Counted from the stretch's first letter, positions 9,598-18,214 are shown. The stretch: DNA of 64,000 nucleotides from an uncultured Pelagibacteraceae bacterium (GCA_902569185.1 CACFTH010000002.1:1-64000), one strand, 5' to 3'. The notes: generated from the letters alone by a model not told the origin. A program made the numbers and translations.

Positions 9598-9918
9598 CTA
9601 AAACGGTAATTTAAAATCAATTGGAAAATTTGCGACACCTGTCGCTTTTAATAATTCTTCAGATGTTTTTTTTTTAAGCTTTTCTTTAGCATCATTGTGA
9701 GCAGCTATAATAAGATCGTTAATTATTTCACTTTTTTCATTTTTTGCATCTGAAGAAATAGTTATAGATTTCATTTCATAATCCCCTTTTAAAGTAACTT
9801 TAACCAAATTTCCTCCAGCGAAACCTTCGACTTCAATTTTTTTTATATTTTCCTGGACCTCTTTCATTTGGTCTTGCATTTTTTTTGCTTTTGAAAGCAT
9901 GTCCGAAAAATTATTCAT
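9598..9918 (-). CDS. YbaB/EbfC family nucleoid-associated protein
   Basis: A 106-aa DNA-binding dimer of the YbaB/EbfC family, usually encoded between dnaX and recR as here. Family features are the N-terminal helix MLSKAKKMQDQMKEVQENI and the core EGFAGGNLVKVTLKGDYEMKSI. It overlaps the dnaX stop by 8 bp and is followed directly by recR, so expression is coupled. Its precise role is unknown even in model bacteria. Confidence 0.93.
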   Translation of the reverse strand: MNNFSDMLSKAKKMQDQMKEVQENIKKIEVEGFAGGNLVKVTLKGDYEMKSITISSDAKNEKSEIINDLIIAAHNDAKEKLKKKTSEELLKATGVANFPIDFKLPF

Positions 9919-11590
9919 TTTCTTTTTCTACTTTAATTAAATCGATATCCGGAAATATACTTGAAATTTCTTTATAAAAGCCACTTTGTTTCTCCTCGTC
10001 TAATATTTTTTTATTAGCATTTAATTTTTCCTCAAAAAACGTTTTTCCTCCATCTTCTTTGCTTAAAGTTATAATCCATCTTTTCCCTGTCCATTTAAGC
10101 AAACTTTGAGATAATTTTTTTATAAAATTCTTATTTAATTTTTCATTAAAATTTATATCTATTTTTCCATTTTCAAATCTTATTAATTTTACATTTCTCT
10201 CAAGATCATATTTTAGTTCAGCGTCTTTTTCCTCTCCAGAAATAGAAATTAAATCTTCAAAAGAATTGATATTAAATTTAGGTTGCGCATCATTTTTTTT
10301 ATCAATATTTTTTTCTTTTAAAACTTTTATTTGATCAATACTTTTTAGTTGTTGTTTTACTGGATTTAAAAGATTTTGCTCTGGTTCTTTTTCCTCAATA
10401 ATTTTTTTTTGAACAATTGGTTCACTAGTTCCCTGTGAATAGTAACTTTCAGGTTTGTCGAATTCTTCAATACTTTTCACGTGTATTAACTGAAGTAAAT
10501 ACATTTCTAACGCCAATTGCTCATTTGCAACTGTTTTTAAATCTTCAATAGTCTTTATTGTAATTTGCCAAAATAAAGCAAGGTCCTCATTGTTTAAACC
10601 TTTAGTGCTAGACTCGATTAAATCTATCTCGTTTTCAGAAATAAAAAGATCTTTTTCAATTGAACCTAAATTTATTCTTCGACTAAACAAATAAAGAACC
10701 TCTAAAATATCGTTTAAAAAAAGCTTACCATCCAAACCGCCCTGGAATATTTTTTGAAAATGTAACAAAGCACCCTTTTGATCTCCTCTTAAAACGTGTT
10801 GAATTAAATTTATTATTTTAGACTTATCAACTAAACCTAGCATATTCCTGATTTCTTGTGCGTCTAAAGCCGCTTCGGGTTTTAAACTTTGATGAATTAA
10901 AGCTCTATCGAGTAATGAAATTGAGTCTCTTACAGATCCCTCTGCAGCTCTTGCTATTACATCTAAGGCCTCTTCAGTTATTTTACCATTTTCTATCTTA
11001 CATATTTTTTTTAAATGGTCTGAAAGAATATTTAAGCTTACTCTTTTTAAATCAAACCTTTGGCATCTCGATAGAACAGTAATTGGGATTTTACGTGGTT
11101 CGGTAGTAGCCAATATAAATTTTAATTTTGCAGGTGGTTCTTCTAAAGTTTTTAATAATCCATTGAAAGCTTGTTTAGAAAGCATATGTACCTCATCAAT
11201 TATAAAAATTTTATACTCTGCGCTGGTTGGATTATATTTTGAATTTTCAATAAGTTCCCTAACATCATCAATACCTGTTTTGGATGCTGCATCCATCTCA
11301 AGGACATCAATATGATTTGAATTTTCAATTTCTCGACAGTGGCAAGTTTCTTTTTCACCACACATTTCCCCTTTTTCAGAATATTTAGTACAGTTCAATG
11401 CTTTTGCAATTAATCTTGCTGTAGTAGTTTTTCCAACTCCTCTTATTCCAGTCAATAGATAAGCATTAGGAGTTTTTTTTAATTTAATTGCGTTTGAAAT
11501 AGTTTCTGCAATTACTTCTTGACCTATTAATTCTTTAAATATTCGAGGTCTATATTTTAACGCTAAAATTTTTGTATTATTTTTATTCAT
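9911..11590 (-). CDS. dnaX: DNA polymerase III subunit tau/gamma
   Basis: The clamp-loader ATPase of the replisome, 559 aa. Walker A GVGKTTTARL, a zinc module (CTKYSEKGEMCGEKETCHC), Walker B DEVHML, and the SRC arginine finger (VLSRCQRF) are intact. The conserved gamma part ends near residue 370. A charged linker and a tau-type C-terminus follow. Codons 393-396 contain a run of nine A (10402-10410). One inserted A or a -1 shift there leads to a stop three codons later. The start ATG (11588-11590) lies directly after the SRP RNA, with no separate ribosome site. The first of two overlapping ATGs (11594) gives only a three-codon ORF. Confidence 0.96.
   Translation of the reverse strand: MNKNNTKILALKYRPRIFKELIGQEVIAETISNAIKLKKTPNAYLLTGIRGVGKTTTARLIAKALNCTKYSEKGEMCGEKETCHCREIENSNHIDVLEMDAASKTGIDDVRELIENSKYNPTSAEYKIFIIDEVHMLSKQAFNGLLKTLEEPPAKLKFILATTEPRKIPITVLSRCQRFDLKRVSLNILSDHLKKICKIENGKITEEALDVIARAAEGSVRDSISLLDRALIHQSLKPEAALDAQEIRNMLGLVDKSKIINLIQHVLRGDQKGALLHFQKIFQGGLDGKLFLNDILEVLYLFSRRINLGSIEKDLFISENEIDLIESSTKGLNNEDLALFWQITIKTIEDLKTVANEQLALEMYLLQLIHVKSIEEFDKPESYYSQGTSEPIVQKKIIEEKEPEQNLLNPVKQQLKSIDQIKVLKEKNIDKKNDAQPKFNINSFEDLISISGEEKDAELKYDLERNVKLIRFENGKIDINFNEKLNKNFIKKLSQSLLKWTGKRWIITLSKEDGGKTFFEEKLNANKKILDEEKQSGFYKEISSIFPDIDLIKVEKENE
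10402..10410 (-). promoter_or_regulatory. A9 run in dnaX, candidate slippage site for gamma production
   Basis: The minus-strand codons CAA AAA AAA ATT contain nine consecutive A at the junction between the conserved ATPase/collar part and the tau-specific extension. In the -1 frame (or with one A added) the next codons are AAT TAT TGA, giving a protein of about 398 aa. Thermus dnaX uses an A9 run for transcriptional slippage and E. coli uses ribosomal frameshifting. Whether it happens here is inference. Confidence 0.4.
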
Positions 11591-11591
11591 T

Positions 11592-11686
11592 CATTCAGGA
11601 GACCAAACAACCCGCTTTCAAAAGTTCGTGCTGCTGTTGTTACACCCTGACACATTAAACATATCAAAATCGCCTGAATGGCCTCC
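11592..11686 (-). ncRNA. ffs: Signal recognition particle RNA (4.5S)
   Basis: The conserved helix-8 core is present on the minus strand: TGTCAGG, a 10-nt tip containing a URRC-type UAAC tetraloop, then AGCAGCAC. The terminal arms CATTCAGG (11673-11680) and CCTGAATG (11592-11599) pair perfectly, closing a rod of about 95 nt. It sits directly before dnaX, a common alphaproteobacterial position. With Ffh it targets membrane proteins co-translationally. The exact 5' end is inferred from the promoter. Confidence 0.88.
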
Positions 11687-11691
11687 GAATT

Positions 11692-11721
11692 ATTATATCA
11701 ACATAAAAAACAATTCTACAA
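11692..11721 (-). promoter_or_regulatory. Promoter of the SRP RNA (and dnaX)
   Basis: On the minus strand TTGTAG (11716-11721), an 18-bp spacer and a perfect TATAAT (11692-11697) precede the SRP RNA. Start of transcription is expected near 11686, at GGAGGCC. No terminator separates the SRP RNA from dnaX, so the same promoter probably drives dnaX-ybaB-recR. Confidence 0.7.
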
Positions 11722-11745
11722 GACATGTTTATATAGATTTGTGGA

Positions 11746-12591
11746 CTATTTTTTTTCCCTAAATGGAGCAGCTTCGTAAACTCCTAAAATATCCAAGCTT
11801 TCTGTATGAAATCCTAATTCTTCAAGAGCTTTTTGGACTGCTTGATCCTCAATGTGTCCTGCAATATCAAGATAAAAATTAGTTTGATCAAACGTGTTTT
11901 TTACAGAGAAACTCTCTAATTTAGTTAAATTTACCTGATTGGTTGCAAAACCTCCCAAGCATTTATACAAAGCCGCTGGAATACTTTTTAGTCTAAAAAT
12001 ACAGCTTGTAATAAACTTTTTATCTTTTTTGTATTCAGGTTGATTTACTTTTTTCCCCATTATTAAAAATCTAGTCACATTACCAATGTCATCCTCAATG
12101 TTCGCTTTTAAAATTTTAAGATTGTAAATTTTTGCAGATAGTTTTGAAGCAATTGCCGCAACAGAATTATCTTTACTTAAAGAAAGATCTTTTGCTGATC
12201 CCGCAGTATCTGCAGAAATAATAGTTTTGAATTTATGTTTGTTGATAATTTTTTGACATTGATCAATAGCTTGTGCGTGACTTCTTACATACTTTATGTC
12301 CTTCAATTCTGTGCCTACATTAGCTAGAAGATTGTGTTCAACTTTTTGAAAATGTTCTGAGTAAATTTGAAGTTTATATTTTGTCAATAAGTAATGTATA
12401 TCAGCAACTCTTCCAGCTAAAGAATTTTCGATTGGAACCATTATTTTAATATTTTCATCTTCTGAAGCCATCTTAAAAGTTTCTTCAAAAGTAGCACAAG
12501 TTTTGATAGTAGCTTTAGGAAACATTTCTTCACAAGCTAAGTGTGAATAGGCACCTTTCTCTCCTTGAAATGCGACAATTTCCTTGGTCAC
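11746..12591 (-). CDS. pheA: Prephenate dehydratase
   Basis: Converts prephenate to phenylpyruvate in phenylalanine synthesis; 281 aa. The catalytic region shows FQGEKGAYSH, VPIENSLAGRV and the signature DIGNVTRFLIMG. A C-terminal ACT domain follows (IPAALYKCLGGFATNQVNLTKLES). The phenylalanine-binding GALV and ESRP motifs known from E. coli appear as AALY and ESFS, as far as I know common in alphaproteobacteria, so feedback may differ. It overlaps kdsB by 4 bp. Confidence 0.95.
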   Translation of the reverse strand: MTKEIVAFQGEKGAYSHLACEEMFPKATIKTCATFEETFKMASEDENIKIMVPIENSLAGRVADIHYLLTKYKLQIYSEHFQKVEHNLLANVGTELKDIKYVRSHAQAIDQCQKIINKHKFKTIISADTAGSAKDLSLSKDNSVAAIASKLSAKIYNLKILKANIEDDIGNVTRFLIMGKKVNQPEYKKDKKFITSCIFRLKSIPAALYKCLGGFATNQVNLTKLESFSVKNTFDQTNFYLDIAGHIEDQAVQKALEELGFHTESLDILGVYEAAPFREKK

Positions 12592-13325
12592 TTTTTTTCC
12601 ATATTTTTTTTAATTTCTTGTAAATCTTTTTCTGTATCAACACTTAGAGGTAATGAATTGGCAAGTCCAACATGGATTTTCATATTATTATCTAACACTC
12701 TCATTTGTTCTAAATTTCTTTCTAATTCTAACTTACTTCTTTTAAGATTTACATACTTTATTAGTGCTTTATTAGTAAATCCATAAATCCCAATATGATG
12801 ATAAATAAAATTATTTTGTTTAGATTTAATATTTCTTTGAAAATCAAGGGCTTCAGAAAAATTTGAATTTTTAAGATCGTCTTTTGTAAAAACTTTCACT
12901 ACATTTTTATCTTCAATTTCATCATTGTTTTTAATAGATGCGGCTAAAGTAACAACATCACAAAGACCTTTGTTTAAATAATTGCTTAGCGATATAATCT
13001 CTTTTGGATCTAAATTTGGCATATCTCCTTGAAGATTAATTACAAATTCGGGTTTATTTGAGTAATATTTTTCAAATACTTCAAAAATTCTATCCGTTCC
13101 GGTTTCATGAGTTTTATTTGTTAAAAAGGATTTGCCGCCATTTTTTTCAATTAATTCAAAAATTTTCTTATCTGGTGTTGCCACCACTACTTCTCCTACA
13201 CCGGATTTAATAGCTAAATTTAAAACATGCAAAACCATCTCTTTACCATTTATAATTTTTAATGGTTTTTCAGGAAGCCTTGTTGCTTGTAAACGTGAAG
13301 GAATTATAATTACAGTATTTGACAT
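12588..13325 (-). CDS. kdsB: CMP-Kdo synthetase (3-deoxy-manno-octulosonate cytidylyltransferase)
   Basis: Activates Kdo with CTP for LPS inner-core synthesis; 245 aa. Features: IIIPSRLQATRLPEKPL (nucleotide loop), VVVATPD, HETGTDRI and INLQGDMPNLDP. The reading frame extends six codons upstream to a TTG, but I take the ATG at 13325, which begins MSNTVIIIPSRL as in relatives. It is the first gene of a two-gene unit with pheA. Kdo metabolism also appears at kdsD (35970). Confidence 0.94.
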   Translation of the reverse strand: MSNTVIIIPSRLQATRLPEKPLKIINGKEMVLHVLNLAIKSGVGEVVVATPDKKIFELIEKNGGKSFLTNKTHETGTDRIFEVFEKYYSNKPEFVINLQGDMPNLDPKEIISLSNYLNKGLCDVVTLAASIKNNDEIEDKNVVKVFTKDDLKNSNFSEALDFQRNIKSKQNNFIYHHIGIYGFTNKALIKYVNLKRSKLELERNLEQMRVLDNNMKIHVGLANSLPLSVDTEKDLQEIKKNMEKK

Positions 13326-13394
13326 ATAAATTCTGCGGCTCAAGGACGCAATGATGTTTAATTTAGTTAAAGTTTTTTTAATAAACTCATGATA

Positions 13395-13400
13395 TATAAT
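13395..13400 (+). promoter_or_regulatory. -10 element before the cytochrome c gene
   Basis: A perfect TATAAT lies 18 bp before the ATG at 13419, in the divergent kdsB/cytochrome gap. No convincing -35 hexamer is visible at the right distance (T-rich sequence only). Confidence 0.5.
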
Positions 13401-13418
13401 TAGTTGATTATCAAATTT

Positions 13419-13949
13419 ATGAACGGTTTTGAAATAAATAAAATTATAGCTGCAATTATCTTTACAGTACTTGTTGTTTTTGGAATTGATAAAGTAACAG
13501 ATCTGATTTTTTACGTAGAAAAACCAAAAGAAGCTGCTTATGTCGTTGAAGCTCCAGTTGCAAAAACTGCAGTTTCAACAGCAGGGTCTGGTGGTTTAAA
13601 TATAAAAGATTTTCTAGCTCTTGGAGATATAGAGCATGGAAAAGCGGTTTTTAAAAAATGTTCTGCTTGTCACGTAGTTGCAAAAGGTGGAAAAAATAAA
13701 ATTGGTCCAGTTTTATATGGTGTTTTAGGTAGAAAATCAGGTGCAATAAGTGATTACAAATATTCTAAAGCGTTAATTGCTCATGGAAAAGTTTGGTCTT
13801 ACGAAGAAATGAATGGATATCTTTTAAAACCTACGGCTCATATCAAAGGGACAAAAATGGCTTTTGCAGGATTGAAAAAAGAAAAAGATAGAGCGTCAGT
13901 TATTTTGTATATGAACTCTCTAAGTGATAATCCTCTTCCAAAACCCTAG
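13419..13949 (+). CDS. Membrane-anchored cytochrome c (CycM/c552 type)
   Basis: An electron carrier of 176 aa. An uncleaved N-terminal membrane helix (about residues 7-25) is followed by an Ala-rich linker and one class I cytochrome c domain. The heme site is [18 protein letters not shown] follows, and the axial Met is in [12 protein letters not shown]. This layout matches alphaproteobacterial CycM, which links the bc1 complex and the aa3 oxidase on the periplasmic face. The frame opens at a TTG five codons earlier. The ATG is preferred because of the TATAAT 18 bp before it. Confidence 0.93.
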   Translation: MNGFEINKIIAAIIFTVLVVFGIDKVTDLIFYVEKPKEAAYVVEAPVAKTAVSTAGSGGLNIKDFLALGDIEHGKAVFKKCSACHVVAKGGKNKIGPVLYGVLGRKSGAISDYKYSKALIAHGKVWSYEEMNGYLLKPTAHIKGTKMAFAGLKKEKDRASVILYMNSLSDNPLPKP

Positions 13950-13950
13950 A

Positions 13951-14874
13951 CTATTTTAAACACCACTCAATTATACTTTTTTGAGCATGAATTCTGTTAA
14001 AGGCTTGTAACCAAACTACAGATTGTTTTCCATCCATTACTTCACTAGTAACTTCTTCATCTCTACTTGCTGGAAGACAGTGCATAAATATTGCATCTGT
14101 TTTTGCTGAGTTCATTAACTTTTTATTAACCTGAAACTTCTTTAAAATTTTCTTTTTTTTCTTTTTGTCACCTTTATCGCTCATAGATATCCATTTATCG
14201 GTCATTACGCAGTCTGCTCCTTCAGCAGCCTCGAAAGGATCTTCTGTGATTAAAAGTTTACAATTATTTTTTTTTGCTTCACTTACTATTTTTTTATTTG
14301 GCTGATATTTTTTTGGACAGGCAATTTTAAGTTCAAATTTAAACTTAGTTGCTGCCTCAATAAAAGAATTAGATACATTATTTCCATCTCCTAGCCACGC
14401 AATAGTTTTCCCGTTTATATCACCTTTGGCTTCTTCAAAAGTTAAAATATCGGCCATTATTTGGCACGGGTGACTAAGGTCTGTTAGTCCATTAATTATA
14501 GGAATATCTAAATGCTTTTGAAATTCATCAACATCATTATGAGAGTCTGTTCTTATCATCAAAATATCTGCGTATTGGGAAAGAACCTTTGCTGTATCTT
14601 TTATTGTTTCATCTCCTTTACCATAATGAATTTCATCTTGGTTTAAAATAATTGATGATCCTCCCAATTGTTTCACAGCAAGATCAAAAGATATTCTGGT
14701 TCTAGTAGATGGTTTTCCAAAAAGCATAATCATAGTTTTACCTTTTATCGGTAAATCTACATCGGGTTGAGAATTAGGTATTTTTCCTCTTTCAGATTTT
14801 CTTTTTTTAGCACCATCAATAATAGCTCTAAGATCATTTTTTGATAAATCTGAAATATTAATAAAATTTTTCAT
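13951..14874 (-). CDS. argF: Ornithine carbamoyltransferase
   Basis: Makes citrulline from ornithine and carbamoyl phosphate in arginine synthesis; 308 aa from the ATG at 14874. All family motifs are intact: FGKPSTRTRISFD (carbamoyl phosphate), LSHPCQIMAD, WLGDGNNVSNS and MHCLPASRDEEV. A TTG seven codons upstream lies inside argD and is disregarded. argD ends 2 bp before this start, so the two form an operon. Confidence 0.96.
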   Translation of the reverse strand: MKNFINISDLSKNDLRAIIDGAKKRKSERGKIPNSQPDVDLPIKGKTMIMLFGKPSTRTRISFDLAVKQLGGSSIILNQDEIHYGKGDETIKDTAKVLSQYADILMIRTDSHNDVDEFQKHLDIPIINGLTDLSHPCQIMADILTFEEAKGDINGKTIAWLGDGNNVSNSFIEAATKFKFELKIACPKKYQPNKKIVSEAKKNNCKLLITEDPFEAAEGADCVMTDKWISMSDKGDKKKKKKILKKFQVNKKLMNSAKTDAIFMHCLPASRDEEVTSEVMDGKQSVVWLQAFNRIHAQKSIIEWCLK

Positions 14875-14876
14875 TT

Positions 14877-16043
14877 TTAATTGTAATTTTCGCAAACTTT
14901 TCTAATTATTTTTACTGCAAGATCTATTTCTTGTTTTTTAACATTTAAAGGAGGCAGAATTCTGACTACATTTTCTCCTGCTCTTATTGTAAGTAATTTG
15001 TTTAATTCTAATTTTTTAATAAAGTTTGATTGGTCTTCAAAAAGTTGTAATCCGATCAATAATCCAATGCCTCTTACTTCTTTAATTATATCTGGGTAAT
15101 CTTCTTTTATTAGGTTTAATTCATTAATAAAATATTTTGATAATTTTTGTACATTTTGTAAAAATCCTTTTTTAAACATTTGATCCATAACAGCATTTCC
15201 AACGCTCATTGCTAAAGGATTTCCGCCGAAAGTACTTCCATGAGAACCAGCTGTCATTGCGGGTGCCACCTTTTTATTCATTAAAACTGCACCAATTGGA
15301 AAACCACCACCAATACCTTTGGCTATTGGAACAATATCAGGCTTTATTTTAGCATGTTCAAATGCGAAGAATTTACCAGATCTACCGATACCACATTGAA
15401 CTTCGTCGAGAATTAAAAGTATTTTTTTCTTATTACAGAGTTTTCTTAAACCCTTTAAACACCAATCAGGTATAACTTTTATTCCTGACTCGCCCATTGC
15501 AGTTTCACACATTATTGCTGCTGTTTTTTTTGTAATGGCTTTTTCTAAACCTTTGTGATCAGCAAAGTCAAAATGATCAAACCCTGGTACTTTTGGCCCG
15601 AACCCCTCAGTCATTTTCTTAGATCCACTTGCAAAAATTGCAGCCAAAGTTCTACCGTGAAAAGAATTTTTTATACAAAGTATTCTATTTTTTTCAGGTT
15701 TCCCTTTTGAATAAAAGTATCTTCTTGCAACTTTTACAGCAACCTCAGTGGCTTCAGCACCGCTATTTTGAAAAATAACATAATCTGCAAAAGTTTTTTG
15801 TTTTAATCTTCTTGCAAGTTTTTCACCTTCTGGAATTAAAAATGCATTTGAAACATGCCAAACTTTTTTTGCTTGTTTATTCATCATTTTAGTTAAATAA
15901 GGGTTTGCATGACCCAATGAATTAACCGCAATACCTTGAACAAAATCTAGGTATTTCTTACCATTTGTAGAATAAAGAAAACTTCCCTTACCTCTTTTAA
16001 AAGAAATTTTTCTTCTGTTGTAATTTTTAGCTAATGCAGACAT
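14877..16043 (-). CDS. argD: Acetylornithine aminotransferase
   Basis: PLP enzyme (388 aa) for the fourth step of arginine synthesis, also often active as succinyldiaminopimelate aminotransferase. Class III features: QNSGAEATEVAVKVAR, FHGRTLAAIFASG, LILDEVQCGIGRSG, and the PLP lysine in IVPIAKGIGGGFPIGA, then HGSTFGGNPLA. It lies between the ABC-2 permease (1 bp gap) and argF (2 bp gap), all on the same strand. Confidence 0.95.
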   Translation of the reverse strand: MSALAKNYNRRKISFKRGKGSFLYSTNGKKYLDFVQGIAVNSLGHANPYLTKMMNKQAKKVWHVSNAFLIPEGEKLARRLKQKTFADYVIFQNSGAEATEVAVKVARRYFYSKGKPEKNRILCIKNSFHGRTLAAIFASGSKKMTEGFGPKVPGFDHFDFADHKGLEKAITKKTAAIMCETAMGESGIKVIPDWCLKGLRKLCNKKKILLILDEVQCGIGRSGKFFAFEHAKIKPDIVPIAKGIGGGFPIGAVLMNKKVAPAMTAGSHGSTFGGNPLAMSVGNAVMDQMFKKGFLQNVQKLSKYFINELNLIKEDYPDIIKEVRGIGLLIGLQLFEDQSNFIKKLELNKLLTIRAGENVVRILPPLNVKKQEIDLAVKIIRKVCENYN

Positions 16044-16044
16044 T

Positions 16045-16860
16045 TTAAGACTTTATTTTATACCCTTTTTTATAAAGTAAGTAAGACACGAACCAAAGTA
16101 AAATTGATAATCCTACAAGATAGATTGATCCAATAAAAATCGAGCCATCTGATTTTTCTAAGAAACCATATCTGAAACCATCGATCATATAGAAGAAGGG
16201 ATTACATTTGCTTATTGTTTGTAATATTTCAGGTAATCTTTCTATTGAATAAAATGTTCCTGATAAGAACGATAAAGGTATAATGATAAAACTAGTTACT
16301 GTTGCCATATGGTCAAATTTTTCTGCCCACAAACCTGCTATTACGCCAATACAACCAAGTATAATGGATGAAATTAAGGTGAAAAAAATTACGGCGTAAA
16401 TATTTCTAATCTCAATATCTACTAAAAAATAAAATATTATTATTGATATGAAGGCAATCATAAAGCTTCTGGTTGCAGATGCTAAAACAACTGCGGTTGT
16501 AACTTCACCTGGTGAAAGGGGAGCATATAAAATATCAACAATGTTTCCTTGAATTTTACCTATCATAAAAGATGAGGAAGAGTGTGAAAACGCTTGTTGT
16601 ATTACTTGCATTGCAATTAATCCGGGTGCTAAAAAAGTAATAAAAGGATAACCTAAAACGTCTGCTCTTTCGTTACCTATCGCTAGTGCTAAAACTAAAA
16701 GAAACAGTAAGGATGAAATTATTGGCGATAAAAGGGTTTGAATCCAAACAATAAGGAATCTTAAAACCTCTTTTTTATAAAGTGTCCACAACCCAATCCA
16801 ATTTACAAAGCCAAAAGTTACAGTATTTTTAAGTTTATATTTTTTACTAATTTCAACCAT
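16045..16860 (-). CDS. ABC-2 type transporter permease (no ATPase nearby)
   Basis: A 271-aa inner-membrane protein with about six hydrophobic helices and the ABC-2 signature region LSFLSGTFYSIERLPEILQTISKCNPFFYMIDGFRYGF. It resembles YadH-type permeases of exporters for polysaccharide, lipid or drug. The partner ATPase is usually adjacent, but none is encoded within this window near it. It is the first gene of the permease-argD-argF run. The substrate cannot be inferred. Confidence 0.85.
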   Translation of the reverse strand: MVEISKKYKLKNTVTFGFVNWIGLWTLYKKEVLRFLIVWIQTLLSPIISSLLFLLVLALAIGNERADVLGYPFITFLAPGLIAMQVIQQAFSHSSSSFMIGKIQGNIVDILYAPLSPGEVTTAVVLASATRSFMIAFISIIIFYFLVDIEIRNIYAVIFFTLISSIILGCIGVIAGLWAEKFDHMATVTSFIIIPLSFLSGTFYSIERLPEILQTISKCNPFFYMIDGFRYGFLEKSDGSIFIGSIYLVGLSILLWFVSYLLYKKGYKIKS

Positions 16861-16971
16861 ACGTAGTCTTATATCTTCAAAAAATAATTTTTCTGTGAAA
16901 AACTTTTTTTACAACCTAATTATTAATTAATTTATTTTAATACTACTAGATTATGTATTAGTTTAGTACTT

Positions 16972-16991
16972 AGAAACTATATTTAGTTTCT
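16972..16991 (+). promoter_or_regulatory. Perfect inverted repeat just before the gcrA start
   Basis: AGAAACTA (16972-16979) and TAGTTTCT (16984-16991) form a perfect 8-bp inverted repeat with a 4-bp spacer. It ends 6 bp before the gcrA ATG, where a ribosome site would be expected. It could be a protein operator or an RNA hairpin limiting ribosome access. No Shine-Dalgarno sequence is otherwise visible. Confidence 0.55.
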
Positions 16992-16997
16992 TCGAAT

Positions 16998-17495
16998 ATG
17001 AGTTGGACACAAGAAAAAGAAGAAAAATTAAGACAATTGTGGGAAAAAGGCCATACAGCAAGCCAAATAGCTGAGATTCTAGGTGATACTACAAGGAACG
17101 CTGTCATTGGAAAAGCTCACAGACTCAAACTTGCTGCTAGAGCTCCTAATAAAAAATCAGTAGCTCAGAAAAAAGAAGTTTCTAATGTTCAAAATAGAAA
17201 CGATAAACAGATCAGTAGAAAATCTAGATTTAAATCAATTCTTTTAGATAAAAACTTTGAACCTGAGAATCCAAAAAAACTTGAAGAATTAGGTGATAAT
17301 AATTGCAGATGGCCCATAGGTCATCCAGATCAAGAAGGCTTTTATTTCTGCGGTAGATCTCCAATTGAAGGATTTTCTTATTGTAAATTGCACGTGCTTT
17401 ACGCATTCCAGCCTAAAAATCAAAAAGAGGAGCTCATCGATAAAGAAGATGATGTTCCAGAATTTATTGAGAAAAAAGTTAAAGCTTCTAAGTAA
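16998..17495 (+). CDS. gcrA: GcrA cell-cycle regulator
   Basis: GcrA (165 aa) is an alphaproteobacterial factor that binds sigma-70 RNA polymerase and acts at promoters with CcrM-methylated GANTC sites. The N-terminal helix-turn-helix MSWTQEKEEKLRQLWEKG, then ASQIAEIL and TRNAVIGKAHRL, is diagnostic. The C-terminal part has CRWPIGHP, FYFCGR and YCKLH, a Cys/His cluster typical of the family. The middle is a basic linker. The gene stands alone between minus-strand argDF and a small membrane protein. Confidence 0.95.
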   Translation: MSWTQEKEEKLRQLWEKGHTASQIAEILGDTTRNAVIGKAHRLKLAARAPNKKSVAQKKEVSNVQNRNDKQISRKSRFKSILLDKNFEPENPKKLEELGDNNCRWPIGHPDQEGFYFCGRSPIEGFSYCKLHVLYAFQPKNQKEELIDKEDDVPEFIEKKVKASK

Positions 17496-17547
17496 TTCCT
17501 TAATAAAACCTTAACAATACTTTAATATAACAATCAGGAGACAAAAT

Positions 17548-17775
17548 ATGAATAAAATAACTATAAAATATCTTAAATGGACAAGTACGTTTTTAACCTT
17601 ATTTGGAATATTGGCATTCTATTTAGATTACTATCCTTACAGCATGATACCTCACGGACTTGGTATTATTGGATGGACAGTTGTAGGAACCATAACAAAG
17701 GATAAACCGCTACTTACAAACTTTGCATTGCAAATACCTATAATGTTTGCGGGTATAATAAAGTATTCGATATAG
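17548..17775 (+). CDS. Small two-helix membrane protein, unknown function
   Basis: A 75-aa protein with two or three hydrophobic segments (about residues 12-28, 37-50 and 58-74) separated by short loops (DYYPYSM; TKDKPLL). A good AGGAGA ribosome site lies 7 bp before the ATG, supporting expression. It ends 4 bp before the low-molecular-weight phosphatase/ArsC gene, so it is probably co-transcribed with the arsenic-type pair. I do not recognise a named family with certainty. Confidence 0.75.
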   Translation: MNKITIKYLKWTSTFLTLFGILAFYLDYYPYSMIPHGLGIIGWTVVGTITKDKPLLTNFALQIPIMFAGIIKYSI

Positions 17776-17779
17776 ATTT

Positions 17780-18214
17780 ATGAGGAATATTTTGTTTGTG
17801 TGCACAGGCAATTCAGCAAGAAGTATTCTTGCAGAAGCTTTGGTCAATAAAAATTATAGTTTAAAATTTAAAGCTTTTAGCGCAGGTAGTAATCCAACAG
17901 GGAAAATAAACCCTAATATAAAAAAATATTTAGAAAAAAAAAATTTCGATATATCAAATTATTCTTCAAAGAATTTTGACCAGTTTTTAAAAAATAAAAT
18001 AAAAATTCATCAAGTTATAACAGTTTGTAACAATGCCCATAATGAGGTCTGTCCGGTCTGGCCTGAAAAAAAAGATATAATTCATTGGGATATTGAAGAC
18101 CCAGTTGAAAAAATTAAATCTGCTACTTCTGTTACAGAGATTGAAAAAGTAATTGATGAAACTTATGAAATATTATCTAATAAGATTAAAGAATGGGTCT
18201 CAAATGAAGAATAA
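17780..18214 (+). CDS. arsC: Arsenate reductase / low-molecular-weight phosphatase family protein
   Basis: 144 aa with the P-loop C8-T-G-N-S-A-R14 (CX5R) at the N-terminus and the late DIEDPVE segment, in the low-molecular-weight tyrosine phosphatase fold used by thioredoxin-coupled arsenate reductases. Cys8 is the nucleophile; further cysteines (VCNNAHNEVC) are placed like the resolving cysteines of ArsC. The next gene is an aquaglyceroporin overlapping by 11 bp. The ArsC plus AqpS pairing supports arsenate reduction followed by arsenite efflux. A protein phosphatase role is the alternative. Confidence 0.8.
   Translation: MRNILFVCTGNSARSILAEALVNKNYSLKFKAFSAGSNPTGKINPNIKKYLEKKNFDISNYSSKNFDQFLKNKIKIHQVITVCNNAHNEVCPVWPEKKDIIHWDIEDPVEKIKSATSVTEIEKVIDETYEILSNKIKEWVSNEE

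Noticed and set aside
13326-13343. TTG start giving kdsB six extra residues (similar TTG extensions for argF, pstA and the cytochrome)
   Set aside because: In each case an ATG at the family-typical N-terminus is nearby and fits better with spacing or promoter.
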